From: Candidatus Nitrosopolaris rasttigaisensis
GTDB lineage: Archaea > Thermoproteota > Nitrososphaeria > Nitrososphaerales > Nitrososphaeraceae
NCBI GenBank assembly: GCA_933226995.1
Contig: CAKOFP010000035.1
Location: 1-18,128 of the forward strand
Reading direction: 5' to 3'
DNA: 18,128 nt
Shown: piece by piece, positions 7,591 to 15,216 of the stretch
Layout: each line of letters begins with the position of its first letter
How positions within the stretch are numbered: the first letter of the stretch is position 1
Made by a program: the position numbers and the translations under genes
The notes under the pieces: model-generated
Databases searched by the model: none
What the model was told of the DNA's origin: nothing
Seen by the model: only the letters and a program-made list of their open reading frames with translations

Positions 7591-7823
7591 CTATTGGATA
7601 TATCTACAATATTTTCTTTCTACGCCAAAGACTAACTTAATACCGCCTCTGAACTCTTGTATTTTTCCTGTTTTGCTATCCATTTTTGCAGTTATGTCTT
7701 CTACTTCTATTCGCCGTCTTGGCCTCCTCTTTAACTGCAGTCTGTGCTGCATTCTCCCAGCCTTTTTCAGAACTATCAACAAGCTCACAAGCTCACAAGC
7801 TCTACAATTTTGGCTACTGACAT
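7591..7823 (-). pseudogene. Broken dodecin gene
   Basis: Dodecins are about 70-aa flavin-storage proteins that form dodecamers. Three frames together give one. From ATG 7823 the frame reads MSVAKIVEL and then stops at TGA inside a repeat. A second frame (from 7780) reads VDSSEKGWENAAQTAVKEE and AKT. The third frame reads EVEDITAKMDSKTGKIQ, then EFRGGIKLVFGVER, to a stop at 7591. The first break is a tandem triplication of the 8-mer GAGCTTGT (plus strand ACAAGCTC, about 7777-7800); removing two copies (16 bp) restores KIVELVDSSEKGW. The second break lies between AKT and EV, where dodecins normally have about seven residues; about 14 bp appear missing. Net frames agree with +16 and -14. Most likely a pseudogene; assembly error is possible. 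Confidence 0.75.
7777..7800. repeat. 8-bp tandem repeat x3 inside the dodecin gene
   Basis: The unit ACAAGCTC (minus strand GAGCTTGT) occurs three times head to tail. The coding frame of the dodecin family continues correctly if only one copy is present, so the array looks like a replication-slippage expansion that introduced a TGA. Confidence 0.75.
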
Positions 7824-7851
7824 TTGGCCAACCAACCGACACAGTTGACAG

Positions 7852-7865
7852 ATTTGTGAACAAAT
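7852..7865. promoter_or_regulatory. Short palindrome in dodecin/PNGase divergent promoter
   Basis: ATTTGT (7852-7857) and ACAAAT (7860-7865) flank two bases, next to the AT-rich box AAATATATT (7862-7870). This lies in the 84-bp spacer between the broken dodecin gene and the divergently transcribed PNGase-like gene, so it could affect either. Confidence 0.3.
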
Positions 7866-7907
7866 ATATTTTTCCATAATTAAGCATATAATCAGTATAC
7901 TAAAGAC

Positions 7908-8645
7908 ATGTTTGGAGGTCGTATCACTCTAGATGGCAACCTTAATCAAACCATCAACAGGAACACTTTCCTACTCTACAAGAAAATCGGCGAACAGTAC
8001 TATGATTTTCAGATTCTAGAAAAAATCAAATCGTTGATACCAGAACACATAACACGGCAAAATGAAGACGATAAAATCAAATCTTTAATGGGATGGTTCA
8101 AAAATGACTTTATGAGTTGGACTCCAAAAGATCCAATATGTAATAGATGTATGGCTAAGGGTTGCTGGAACTTACCAATGAATGTTCGAATAGTGTCTGG
8201 AAGTTCATGGAAGCTACGCGCAATGGAAATCCACAGGTGTGACAAATGCAGCTATGAATATTCTTTTCCTAGACATGGTCAGATCTTGAAGATTGCAGAA
8301 GCAAAAACTGGCAGATGTAGCGAATGGTCGATGCTTTTTGGTGCCTTCATGAACGCATTAAAAGTAGAGACAAGGATTGTACATGATTTCCTTGATCATT
8401 GTTGGAACGAAGCTCTGCTAAAAGGAAAATGGGTTCATATGGATTCAACCTTGGAATATCCAATCTCGCTAGATCATCCTCACTATTATGAGCAGAATTG
8501 GGGAAAAAAGTATGAGTATGTCTTGGCATTTTCTAATGATATGGTGGAAGACGTTACCCAAAGGTACACACAGAATTTGGATGCCGTTATTAAGAGAAGA
8601 GAAGTAAAAAGACCACCCTTTTTCAGAGGATTTTTTCAAATATAA
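7908..8645 (+). CDS. Peptide:N-glycanase-like (Png1-type) transglutaminase-fold protein
   Basis: A 245-aa protein resembling the catalytic core of eukaryotic Png1/NGLY1, which removes N-glycans from misfolded glycoproteins. An N-terminal helical part ends in WFKNDFMSWTPKDP. Next comes a Zn site with C78-x2-C81 (plus C86) and C111-x2-C114. The transglutaminase-fold triad follows: C137 in TGRCSEWS, H164 in DHCWNE, D179 in WVHMDS. It closes with WGKKYEYVLAFSNDMVEDVTQRY (198-220), which mirrors the WGKKLSYVIAFS and VVDVTWRY segments of animal PNGase. Archaeal proteins of this superfamily are known, but this match runs the full length of the core. No signal peptide or membrane segment is seen, so it is cytoplasmic. 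The true substrate is unknown; a cysteine protease-like or transglutaminase role is the alternative. Start is ATG 7908. Confidence 0.85.
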   Translation: MFGGRITLDGNLNQTINRNTFLLYKKIGEQYYDFQILEKIKSLIPEHITRQNEDDKIKSLMGWFKNDFMSWTPKDPICNRCMAKGCWNLPMNVRIVSGSSWKLRAMEIHRCDKCSYEYSFPRHGQILKIAEAKTGRCSEWSMLFGAFMNALKVETRIVHDFLDHCWNEALLKGKWVHMDSTLEYPISLDHPHYYEQNWGKKYEYVLAFSNDMVEDVTQRYTQNLDAVIKRREVKRPPFFRGFFQI

Positions 8646-8734
8646 GGCTTGATTTCTATTTGTGACCTCGTTATCATTTTACTCTCCATGAAATCAGACA
8701 CTTCAGATAAACATAGTTCACATACCTAGTGTTG

Positions 8735-8743
8735 ATTAAATAA
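8735..8743 (+). promoter_or_regulatory. TATA box of the 134-aa protein gene
   Basis: ATTAAATAA is centred 26 nt upstream of the ATG at 8765, consistent with a leaderless transcript and supporting that start over the out-of-frame ATGs just before it. Confidence 0.45.
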
Positions 8744-8764
8744 AACAAAATCCAATGTAATGAT

Positions 8765-9169
8765 ATGGATAGGATACAACAGAAACAAGAATCTCGGCTA
8801 CAACCAAAACTGAGCATTATATTTAAGCAACAAGTAAACCGCATTCCTCAATCATTTGGCACGTTCTATGATGGAGAAGGAAAATATTGTGCTCTTGCAG
8901 CAGTGTCAAAGTACTTCGGCTACGATGTTAAAGCACACAAAATGATAAATGATGCTATAGCATCTTCAGCAGATTTGATTCCACTGACCGTAATAGAGCG
9001 AATAGAAGGCTGTGTTCCGATTAGATGTATTGAAGAATATCCCCATTGCAACTGCAAAACGAAGAATTATTATCATCACAGTTTGATATCTCTGCTTATA
9101 CATCTAAACGATTATCATCAAATGACATTTCTAGAAATAGGAAATTGGTTGGAAAGCAAAGGACTGTAA
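8765..9169 (+). CDS. Small conserved Cys/His-containing protein, function unknown
   Basis: A 134-aa soluble protein. The middle part FGTFYDGEGKYCALAAVSKYFGYD (about 32-55) is followed by a Cys cluster, with C88, C94 and C96 visible in RCIEEYPHCNCK. The C-terminus is HLNDYHQMTFLEIGNWLES (about 113-131). This order (Cys-Ala-Leu motif, PHCxC, then HLND.H with a Trp-Leu-Glu helix) resembles small bacterial proteins of unknown function in which the Cys residues probably bind zinc. I cannot name the family. It follows the PNGase-like gene in the same direction after 119 bp, but has its own TATA-like box, so co-transcription is doubtful. Confidence 0.65.
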   Translation: MDRIQQKQESRLQPKLSIIFKQQVNRIPQSFGTFYDGEGKYCALAAVSKYFGYDVKAHKMINDAIASSADLIPLTVIERIEGCVPIRCIEEYPHCNCKTKNYYHHSLISLLIHLNDYHQMTFLEIGNWLESKGL

Positions 9170-9282
9170 CAGACGTATAATAACAAAAAGCTTTTCTTTT
9201 TTTTCAGATGGATTTTTTTTGATTGTATTGTCTTCTTTAAAATTCATTGGGAATTGGTTTGTGAAAGCCAGTGGACCACTCT

Positions 9283-9374
9283 ACCAAAACCAGCAATCTC
9301 CATTTTCAGCCAATTTCTGAACTCCATCAATGATTTAAGAAAGTGGCTAGAAGCTGAAGATTATCTTAATTGGT
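9283..9374. repeat. Long imperfect inverted repeat in a gene-free gap
   Basis: The 552-bp gap 9170-9721 has no convincing gene; its main structure is this inverted repeat. The core arms AGCCAATTTCT (9308-9318) and AGAAAGTGGCT (9338-9348) pair at 10 of 11 positions around a 19-nt loop. Outward, AATCTCC with later matches (from 9295) faces a GAAGATT segment (9356-9362), and ACCAA (9283-9287) faces TTGGT (9370-9374). It could be a structured RNA, a MITE-like remnant or a terminator. Elsewhere in the gap are T-rich runs after 9190, the palindrome GCACATGTGC (9465-9474) and a short zinc-ribbon-like frame. Confidence 0.35.
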
Positions 9375-9415
9375 CAACGCATTGAGTCACACACGATTCT
9401 TCTTTTAAGAATTAT

Positions 9416-9484
9416 TCAAGGTTGTTTAATCCTGGAGCACTTGATAATTGTCTTTCCACACAAAGCACATGTGCCCTCATTCAT
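9416..9484 (-). CDS. Possible tiny zinc-knuckle peptide or relic
   Basis: A 22-aa frame from ATG 9484 reads MNEGTCALCGKTIIKCSRIK and ends soon after. The CxxCGK plus a third Cys resembles half of a zinc ribbon. The frame is open upstream to a GTG at 9520 (34 aa). A TATA-like GGATAAAAG lies near 9533-9541 on the minus strand. It may be a decayed end of a larger zinc-ribbon gene or chance. Confidence 0.2.
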   Translation of the reverse strand: MNEGTCALCGKTIIKCSRIKQP

Positions 9485-9721
9485 ATCGGCATTAAGATTT
9501 CGCTTATGAGATAAGGTCACATAGTGACTTCACTTTTATCCCTTCTAGCCTTCACTATAGTCAGATATCCTATTTATTTTTGTAATTCACTACAAAGAAA
9601 ATTGTTGATGAAAGTAGTTACTCTTTTCATCTTAACCCCTCCTAGCTATTTCTTTTGATTCTTCTGGATTATTTCCCTTTTGTTTTAATCTGGATGCAAT
9701 CTGGAAAAAAGTATTAATGAA

Positions 9722-10465
9722 ATGAGTGAAGAAAAATGGCAACATGGAATACACAAATTATCAAATCTTCGCAAAACGATCTGGAGGAAACAAGATTTAA
9801 TGGTCCGACCGTACCGTATATTAGTAGTTGTAATTGCAGTAATAGCATTGGTATTGGCACCAGCAATGTACGTCACGGGTGCAAGTACTGCGAAAGCCAC
9901 ACCATCAAACCAAGGCCAAATATCATCGAGGATTTCAGTTTTACCAATTGCGCAACATGGTAACATAGGAAATCGTTTTTACCCAGTTGCACAATTTGAG
10001 ATTGATAAATCTCAATTTAAGAGAGCACCCGAATTTACTGGTATCACTGGTTACATTAACACACCTGCTCCCATCAAATTAACAGATCTGAAAGGAAAAG
10101 TAGTACTCGTTCACTTCTGGACGTATACGTGTATTAACTGTATACACACTATTCCTCATCTCAATGATTGGTACCAAAAGTACTCAAACAAAGGTCTAGT
10201 TATCGTTGGGGTTCAGACACCTGAATTTAGTGCAGAGAAAAATATCGATAATGTAAAGACAGCTGTCCATAACTTTCAAATAAAATATCCAGTAATTCTG
10301 GATAATAATTATGCCTCTTGGAATGCATATGGAAACAATTACTGGCCAAGAGACTACCTAGTTGATGACCAAGGATACGTCCGCTATAGCCATATTGGCG
10401 AAGGCGATTATAATCAAACTGAACAAATGATTCAGTCATTATTGGCTGAGGGAGTAATTACTTAA
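9722..10465 (+). CDS. Membrane-anchored thioredoxin-like (TlpA/DipZ C-terminal type) protein
   Basis: A 247-aa protein probably acting in thiol-disulfide chemistry outside the membrane. A basic cytoplasmic tail (1-30) is followed by one membrane segment (about 31-53). A linker and then a thioredoxin-like domain of the redoxin/TlpA type follow (about 100-240). The active-site motif is W133-T-Y-T-C137-I-N-C140 in VLVHFWTYTCINC. The conserved block VGVQTPEFSAEKNIDNV, the YPVILDNNYASWNAYGNNYWP stretch (cis-Pro near 209) and YSHIGEGDY match bacterial DipZ C-terminal domains. Both redox cysteines are present. No CcdA-like partner is in the window. The ATG at 9722 is used because the one at 9717 stops at once. 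Met27 is an alternative start that would shorten the cytoplasmic tail. Confidence 0.86.
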   Translation: MSEEKWQHGIHKLSNLRKTIWRKQDLMVRPYRILVVVIAVIALVLAPAMYVTGASTAKATPSNQGQISSRISVLPIAQHGNIGNRFYPVAQFEIDKSQFKRAPEFTGITGYINTPAPIKLTDLKGKVVLVHFWTYTCINCIHTIPHLNDWYQKYSNKGLVIVGVQTPEFSAEKNIDNVKTAVHNFQIKYPVILDNNYASWNAYGNNYWPRDYLVDDQGYVRYSHIGEGDYNQTEQMIQSLLAEGVIT

Positions 10466-10502
10466 AGGAAGAGAAGCAAGAAAAGAAGAATATTATCAGA
10501 TA

Positions 10503-10539
10503 TTGATCACAATCTTTCCTTCTAGATCATTGTGATCAA
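10503..10539. other. Perfect 11-bp inverted repeat downstream of the thioredoxin-like gene
   Basis: TTGATCACAAT (10503-10513) and ATTGTGATCAA (10529-10539) are perfect reverse complements with a 15-nt loop, starting 38 bp after the stop codon. As RNA it is a stable hairpin that could end transcription from either side; as DNA the TGATCACA-type arms look like a dyad operator. No U tract follows. The remaining gap to 10712 shows no convincing gene. Confidence 0.5.
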
Positions 10540-10712
10540 GTCAAGCGGCAAATTGGAATTGTATTACATAATTGCGATAACGAAAACTGGAAGAGAAATG
10601 AGCCGAACGATAAGACATTGTGAGGACCTCAGTATTAAAAAATTTGAAAGAATACCAATTCCAAGCAAAAGTAGACATGATTGGTATTGGCCGGGTAATA
10701 CTTTATATTCAC

Positions 10713-11642
10713 TTAAGAAGGAGGCTTAATTTCTCTTACACTAAAGTATTTCACATCCGCATCATTAATGTTATCCCACCTGAATATTGCAATTGGACCT
10801 CCCCATGTTATTATCTGAGTATCAGGGCCACCGCAGTTAGGAGTTCCTCCACCCCAGTTACCGTCATCCTTATATTTGAGAACTCGATGTCAGTTATTAT
10901 TCGAATTCTCATCGATCCATTGCTCTAGCCTTACTGAACCATCAGGTAAATTATAGAATACTGCTTTGATTCCAATCCACCTTCCAACCAAATGACTTAT
11001 AGCATGCTGCTTCTCAGGATCACCAGTTGTATATCCTATCGTATGCTCCAAATCTTTCTCAAATTTAACTCTCCCATCTGCATATGTATTTGAATGATAG
11101 GTGGTTGCTTCACATTGTCTTGATAATCCATCAATTGTTCCAATGTCGTTTGTATTTCTTCCACCCCGTGCAAGTAACTCTATATGTGGTCCACCGTTTT
11201 GATTAGAGTCAGTAAAACTATTTACTTTAAGATATCCGGTCATTTCGACGTTCTTCCAATCATTAGGTGATTGCATGTATCCTTTTGCAGCCAGGGCTTG
11301 CTGCTTGAGAGTAGTAATCAGATCTGGATGATAACCTGATGAAGTTGACACGCCATAACGCACTTCAGTACTTCGTACTTTCCAACTACCGTCATCATTT
11401 TGTTGCACGAATTTGCTTGGTGGTCCTTCTCCTCCTATTCTTGGATCATTTCCAGGATCATCCATATTCATAAACCATTCTTCCCCACCCGTTTTTGTTG
11501 GATAGATTTCCTTTATCCCGTATTTGTCTATGCCTGCATAACGAGTAGTAGGTGATATTAAATAGTAATTATAGATTAGAGTAGTTGCAGCTATGACAGC
11601 AAAGACGATAATACCGAGGCTTAACAGCGTATTTTTCTTCAT
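10713..11642 (-). pseudogene. Exported carbohydrate-type protein interrupted by an in-frame TGA
   Basis: An N-terminal membrane anchor or signal (NTLLSLGIIVFAVIAATTLI) precedes an extracellular domain with YGIKEIYPTKTGGEEWFMNM and SPNDWKNVEMTGYLKVNS. It belongs to a repeated exported family of soil Nitrososphaerota with a concanavalin-like or lyase-like fold; the function is unproven. The frame stops at TGA (10890-10892) after EQWIDENSNNN. The same frame then continues for 58 codons with plainly homologous sequence: HRVLKYKDDGNWGGG, TPNCGGPDTQIITWGGPIAI, FRWDN and YFSVREIK, ending at TAA 10713. Family members have Trp where the TGA stands, so a TGG-to-TGA change is the simplest reading. Start is ATG 11642; GTG 11663 is an alternative. 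It could yield a truncated protein, be a pseudogene, or be read through. Confidence 0.75.
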
Positions 11643-11850
11643 ACGGCTCTGTTTTTCAATCACTGCTTTAGCTTATCACTAATATTATCGTACGATCCAG
11701 CCAAGCCCAAAACAGTGACGGTTCTTAATCCAACCTATTGCTTCCTTCTTCCCAAAGAATAATTCGACGTGTGCCACATATGGGCAATAGATTACCATCG
11801 CATTTATAGCCCTTCGAATAGGTATTACGAAAGCCACTTGTTGATTTTCC

Positions 11851-12938
11851 TTAGGAAAAACCATTTAAGTAAAACGTATTAGTCTTCGTATCATACCCGA
11901 TCTGTTTTAAATTCAATACCTTAAATCCATTATCATGTAAATATTTCATGAATTTGTCAAACAGACCTGCATTAGTATAATAGGGATGATTAGTAGTCAA
12001 CGCAACGTTATGGAACGTAATTAGAGGAACTGCATTTATTTTGCCACCTTGATTCAAACTATTCTGGCTATTTACTATCTTAACGAAATCTGAGAATATG
12101 GTAGCATTATCAAATGAATCCTTAATTTCGATTATGTCAAAAGATAAACTTCTGATAGCATATCTATTTGCATAGGTGAGCTTACCGTCAGGAGTATAAG
12201 TCCTACAATCAGTTTGGGGATGCTTCATGAAGCCTTTGCAATCTAGGAACATAAGCGGATCGGTTCCTGATCTTGCCATATCATAATATTTTGCAACCGT
12301 ATTTACCACGACCGGGTTATTTGATCCTTCATTGTACGGATATGCAAAGATTGTTGAATTATATCCATGGCTAGCAAGACATTGCTTTGAACCACCAATT
12401 TCAAAATTCAACTGACTTTGATTTAATGTGTTAAGATGAGCGTGAGTCATCGTATGCGATTCTATATCCATACCATCTTTTTGCATAGCAGCTATATCTT
12501 GCCAATTCATAGCACCGCTGTCAGTTGTCTTCCCGCAAATTATAAAAAAGTAGCCTTAAAACCATACTTGTCTAAAATTGGTTTTGCATAGATAAAATCT
12601 CCTATTCTGTTATCATCAAATGATAACACTACCACTTTGTTATTATTATTTTTAGCATTACTGTTGACAACGCTATCGCTGGTAACACTTGAAGATTGTA
12701 CTGGTGAAATAGATGGATTTGAATTAGCGCCTTTGATGATAGAGCCACTATTGCCACTGCCGCCACTACTAACGCTATTTATTGTAAAAGTGAAAGATTT
12801 GCTGTGATGAAATGATTTACTTAGGGCTATATTTACAAAAGGATCACTACTGCCAATGATAAACACCATTGAAATTGTAATCCCAACAAAAACCGTAAGT
12901 AAAGTTTTTTTATTCCTATTCAATTCAGCTTTGCACAT
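11851..12938 (-). pseudogene. Exported polysaccharide deacetylase (NodB/CE4) split by a -1 frameshift
   Basis: CE4 enzymes remove N- or O-acetyl groups from surface polysaccharides. From ATG 12938 there is a membrane anchor (about 12-30), a Ser/Asn-rich linker (about 50-100), and NodB motif 1, LSFDDN, near 105-110. The frame then stops at TAA 12540 after GFKATFL. The -1 frame continues directly with IICGKTTDSGAMNWQDI. It goes on to motif 2 (ESHTMTHAHL), motif 3 (IFAYPYNEG), a final catalytic-type LITFHN, and the C-terminus at 11851. Thus the whole domain is present across two frames. The junction is T TTT TTA followed by TAA. One more T would fuse the frames, as would a -1 slip on this heptamer. 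Homopolymer error, pseudogene and programmed frameshifting are all possible. Both parts look otherwise intact. Confidence 0.84.
12543..12549 (-). other. Slippery heptamer T TTT TTA at the deacetylase frame junction
   Basis: Read in the upstream frame as ACT TTT TTA followed by the stop TAA. A -1 slip would give ATA ATT TGC and continue into the NodB domain. The heptamer is the same as that of retroviral -1 frameshift sites. No strong downstream pseudoknot is visible; a weak GCTAT/ATAGC pairing lies about 30-50 nt further on. Confidence 0.45.
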
Positions 12939-13228
12939 TGCACTCAACAGTTTGCCTGAGGGGTATTCACTTTTTTAATATCGCTCATCACATAAGTCAT
13001 CTTCCATCTGGCAACACTAATTATAAAAATAATGCGATATATTCGACGAATATACTATGAAAATAATTAAAGCCATTTTTCTCTTCTAGACATATCAAAA
13101 CTGTGAATTTTTGGTCTATATAGCGATAGCGTCGCGGTTGCTCTTGTTGTTGCTTAACTGGAATTCTTTTCCTCATTTTGTTACAATACCACATGATATT
13201 ATTATCTTCAAGAAGCAACATTTGGACA

Positions 13229-13247
13229 TTATTCTAATTTAGAATAA
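13229..13247. promoter_or_regulatory. Perfect 19-bp palindrome with TTATTCTAA half-sites
   Basis: TTATTCTAA (13229-13237), one T, then TTAGAATAA (13239-13247). The same 9-mer recurs in the opposite arrangement at 15335-15355. It lies between the deacetylase gene and the decayed alkylation-repair gene; no nearby intact gene is clearly controlled by it. Confidence 0.45.
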
Positions 13248-13352
13248 GTCTGCATATATTCTGTTTTAGGCATTTAAATATATTCATTAAACCTAGTCCG
13301 ACACGGATGAGTCCACTATGCCAAGTTGATCCTGAGGTGCTCATCGTTTTAT

Positions 13353-13627
13353 GCGGATGGGAGAGGAGCTGTTCATAACAGAACTACAAACGAACGTGTG
13401 TTTTTAAAGTTCTTGCCGATAATAAAAACACAATCCGCTGATGAAAGAAATTATGCCAAGAAAGTAGTTAATTGGGCATTAAGACAGATTCGAAAATGAA
13501 GTGCAACAGTAAGCAATAGCAACGGCAAATGATATTCAGTACGATACAATCAAAGAGTTTTAAGTGGATTGGTTCTGATGTTATTAGAGAATTGACAAGC
13601 GAGGAGATTCAGAGATGGCTCCGATGA
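13353..13627 (+). pseudogene. Relic of a DNA alkylation repair (AlkD-like) gene
   Basis: Three plus-strand frames carry consecutive pieces of the C-terminal half of a HEAT-repeat DNA alkylation repair enzyme. Frame 1 (13353-13499) reads NERVFLKFLPIIKTQSADE, then RNYAKKVVNWALRQIRK, then TGA. Frame 2 (about 13513-13563) reads AIATANDIQ and soon stops. Frame 3 (about 13547-13627) reads SKSFKWIGSDVIRELTSEEI, then QRWL, then TGA. The family pattern FLPIIK...DERN.VKKAVNWALRQIGK...AI..A..I...SKSARWIASD..REL is followed closely. At least two frameshifts separate the pieces, and the N-terminal half (DNA-binding aromatic residues) cannot be found upstream. It is clearly non-functional as written. The remaining gap 13628-13750 contains small hairpins (CATGGG/CCCATG at 13650-13672; TCCGC/GCGGA at 13712-13725). 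Confidence 0.7.
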
Positions 13628-13750
13628 AGAAGGGATGAAAGCAAATAGACATGGGTAGATTCAATTCCCATGATAGATGGCGCTATGCGTTAGAACACAC
13701 TACAGGAGGCATCCGCGCTTGCGGACTAACTAGCATGCGAATGTCCTAGC

Positions 13751-14293
13751 CTAGTTGGATTTGCCAGGATGTGTCCCATGTGTAAACATGTCCATAGCAG
13801 CCTGTCGTTTGGCTTCACGCTCCTTTCGAGTCATACTCACCTGCATAGATAGAGACCAAGTGTGACCAAAAGGGTCTACTAGCTTGCCATAACGTTCACC
13901 CCAAAACTGATTATCGATAGGCATAACAATCTTTGCCCCAGCTCCAACTGCTCTTTCCCATAACTTGTCTACGTTCCTTGAGTAGACGTGCATGGTTACA
14001 GTGCTATTACCAAGTGAAGTAGGGGAGGCAGTATTTCCTGGAAATTCATCGGACATCATTAGAATTGAGTCCCCAATCTTCATCCTTGCATGCAGAATTT
14101 TTCCATCAGGTAATGTTTCAACACCTAGTTTTTTTGCCCCAAATGCATTTTTGTAAAAATCAATCGCCTCAGCAGCTCCGTTTATTATCAGATACGGAGT
14201 TACAGTACTAAAACCTCTTGGTATGCGGTCTTGTGCACCTATGGAAGATTTCCTTCTTTTTGATTTCTTAGTCTTCTTATTTTCTTTCTTCAT
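13751..14293 (-). CDS. VOC superfamily (PhnB/glyoxalase-like) protein
   Basis: A 180-aa protein. Residues 1-16 are a very Lys/Arg-rich tail. A vicinal-oxygen-chelate domain of the PhnB-like type fills about 27-150, with STVTPYLIINGAAEAIDFYK, then FGAKKL, then KILHARMKIGDSILMMSDE. It continues with TVTMHVYSRNVDKLWERA and WGERYGKLVDPFGHTWSLSM. Metal-ligand positions include H68 and E133. VOC proteins of this kind are often annotated as glyoxalase or bleomycin-resistance-like, but the actual substrate is usually unknown. The C-terminal tail (about 152-180) is basic. The ATG at 14293 has a TATA box 25 nt upstream. The gene is convergent with the alkylation-repair relic. Confidence 0.9.
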   Translation of the reverse strand: MKKENKKTKKSKRRKSSIGAQDRIPRGFSTVTPYLIINGAAEAIDFYKNAFGAKKLGVETLPDGKILHARMKIGDSILMMSDEFPGNTASPTSLGNSTVTMHVYSRNVDKLWERAVGAGAKIVMPIDNQFWGERYGKLVDPFGHTWSLSMQVSMTRKEREAKRQAAMDMFTHGTHPGKSN

Positions 14294-14313
14294 GAGAGTG
14301 TATTTACTCCTCT

Positions 14314-14322
14314 CAATATAAG
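14314..14322 (-). promoter_or_regulatory. TATA box of the VOC gene
   Basis: The minus strand reads CTTATATTG, centred 25 nt upstream of the ATG at 14293. A purine-rich GAGAGGAG near 14303-14310 could act as a ribosome binding site if the true mRNA start is further upstream. Confidence 0.5.
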
Positions 14323-15216
14323 CATGTTGAGAATAATTAATTAGTAGAATTTGCTTTTATCTTTAGCGAGGGCCAGTATATCTGTACAGCCGTAGGCCTG
14401 TATTTGCGTGTTGTGCTGCCTCCATGCTTGTCAGTTAGTTATCGTGATATAGATAGCAACTTTCGAATGATATAGGTATTGCGTATCGGTTGGAATGGTT
14501 GTCGATTGGAGGCTAATACCAACTATTTTTTTGGGTAACGCAAGTAAATAGCCCTAACAATGATTGATTTTAGATTAGAAACTAGGTTCGTCACCCTCAG
14601 TTACCATCTTCTCAAAATCACCCTTTAAGTTACCAGAATCAAATAGGATTCTGCTAGTGATATAGCGATTAGTTTGGATAGGTAATAAAGGGACAATATT
14701 GACGCGGGTTCGGTGGTATGAGAGACAAATTTGACCCAATTTCGCAACCCAGATGAACGTATTGCAAGTTATTGGCCTATTAGATTTCTGCTTAAATTCA
14801 TGCTATCGAGGCTTATTTTCGTTTCTGGAATATTGACATCGTCTTTAATACGCCAAGCATCTTCCATCAGTTAGTAGTCGGACTGACATCGACCATTCTG
14901 CTTTCTTTCAAGCCCTTGTCCTGTCTCCAATCCCTTGTAGACACCGAAACCGAAACCAAAAGCCACTGAAATGAATTTTGAGCAATCTAAAACATTTAGT
15001 ATTATTGAGATTTCCCTGACCAAATGCTTTTCAGTTTATCCGTAGAGGATTTACCATAGTTAGCGTTAGTAAAAACTTCTAAAGTAAACATAAACAAGCA
15101 TACAAATCTCTTATTACGAACTGACTACGTCGATGATGTTTTCAATTAAAAACATCTTACATGGACGACATTTAGTGCCTAGAGTCCAGACATTACTATC
15201 TGGAAGCACGTCTATG
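14323..15216. other. Gene-poor stretch
   Basis: No credible gene was found on either strand. A 54-codon minus-strand frame (14871-15035) without ATG contains SVAFGFGFGVYKGLETGQG and might be a relic of a small membrane protein. Hairpins are visible at 15135-15156 (GATGTTTT with AAAACATC, six-base loop) and 15185-15204 (TCCAGA with TCTGGA). The second lies just downstream of the mini-ORF at 15217-15321. A T7 run occurs at 14526-14532. No tRNA T-arm signature was seen. Confidence 0.5.

Noticed and set aside
10532..10729. 65-aa plus-strand frame from GTG
   Set aside because: Overlaps the conserved 3' tail of the minus-strand exported protein and the 11-bp inverted repeat; no homology recognised.
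13021..13221. 66-aa minus-strand frame
   Set aside because: No recognisable domain, odd composition and no clear promoter spacing; kept out although it starts just downstream of a palindrome.
13641..13690. tRNA-like TTCAATTCCC in a stem
   Set aside because: The T-stem would need removal of four bases, and there is no anticodon arm or acceptor stem.
14576..14720. GGTTCG-containing segments as tRNA T-arms
   Set aside because: The conserved A after TTCR is missing and no cloverleaf can be drawn.
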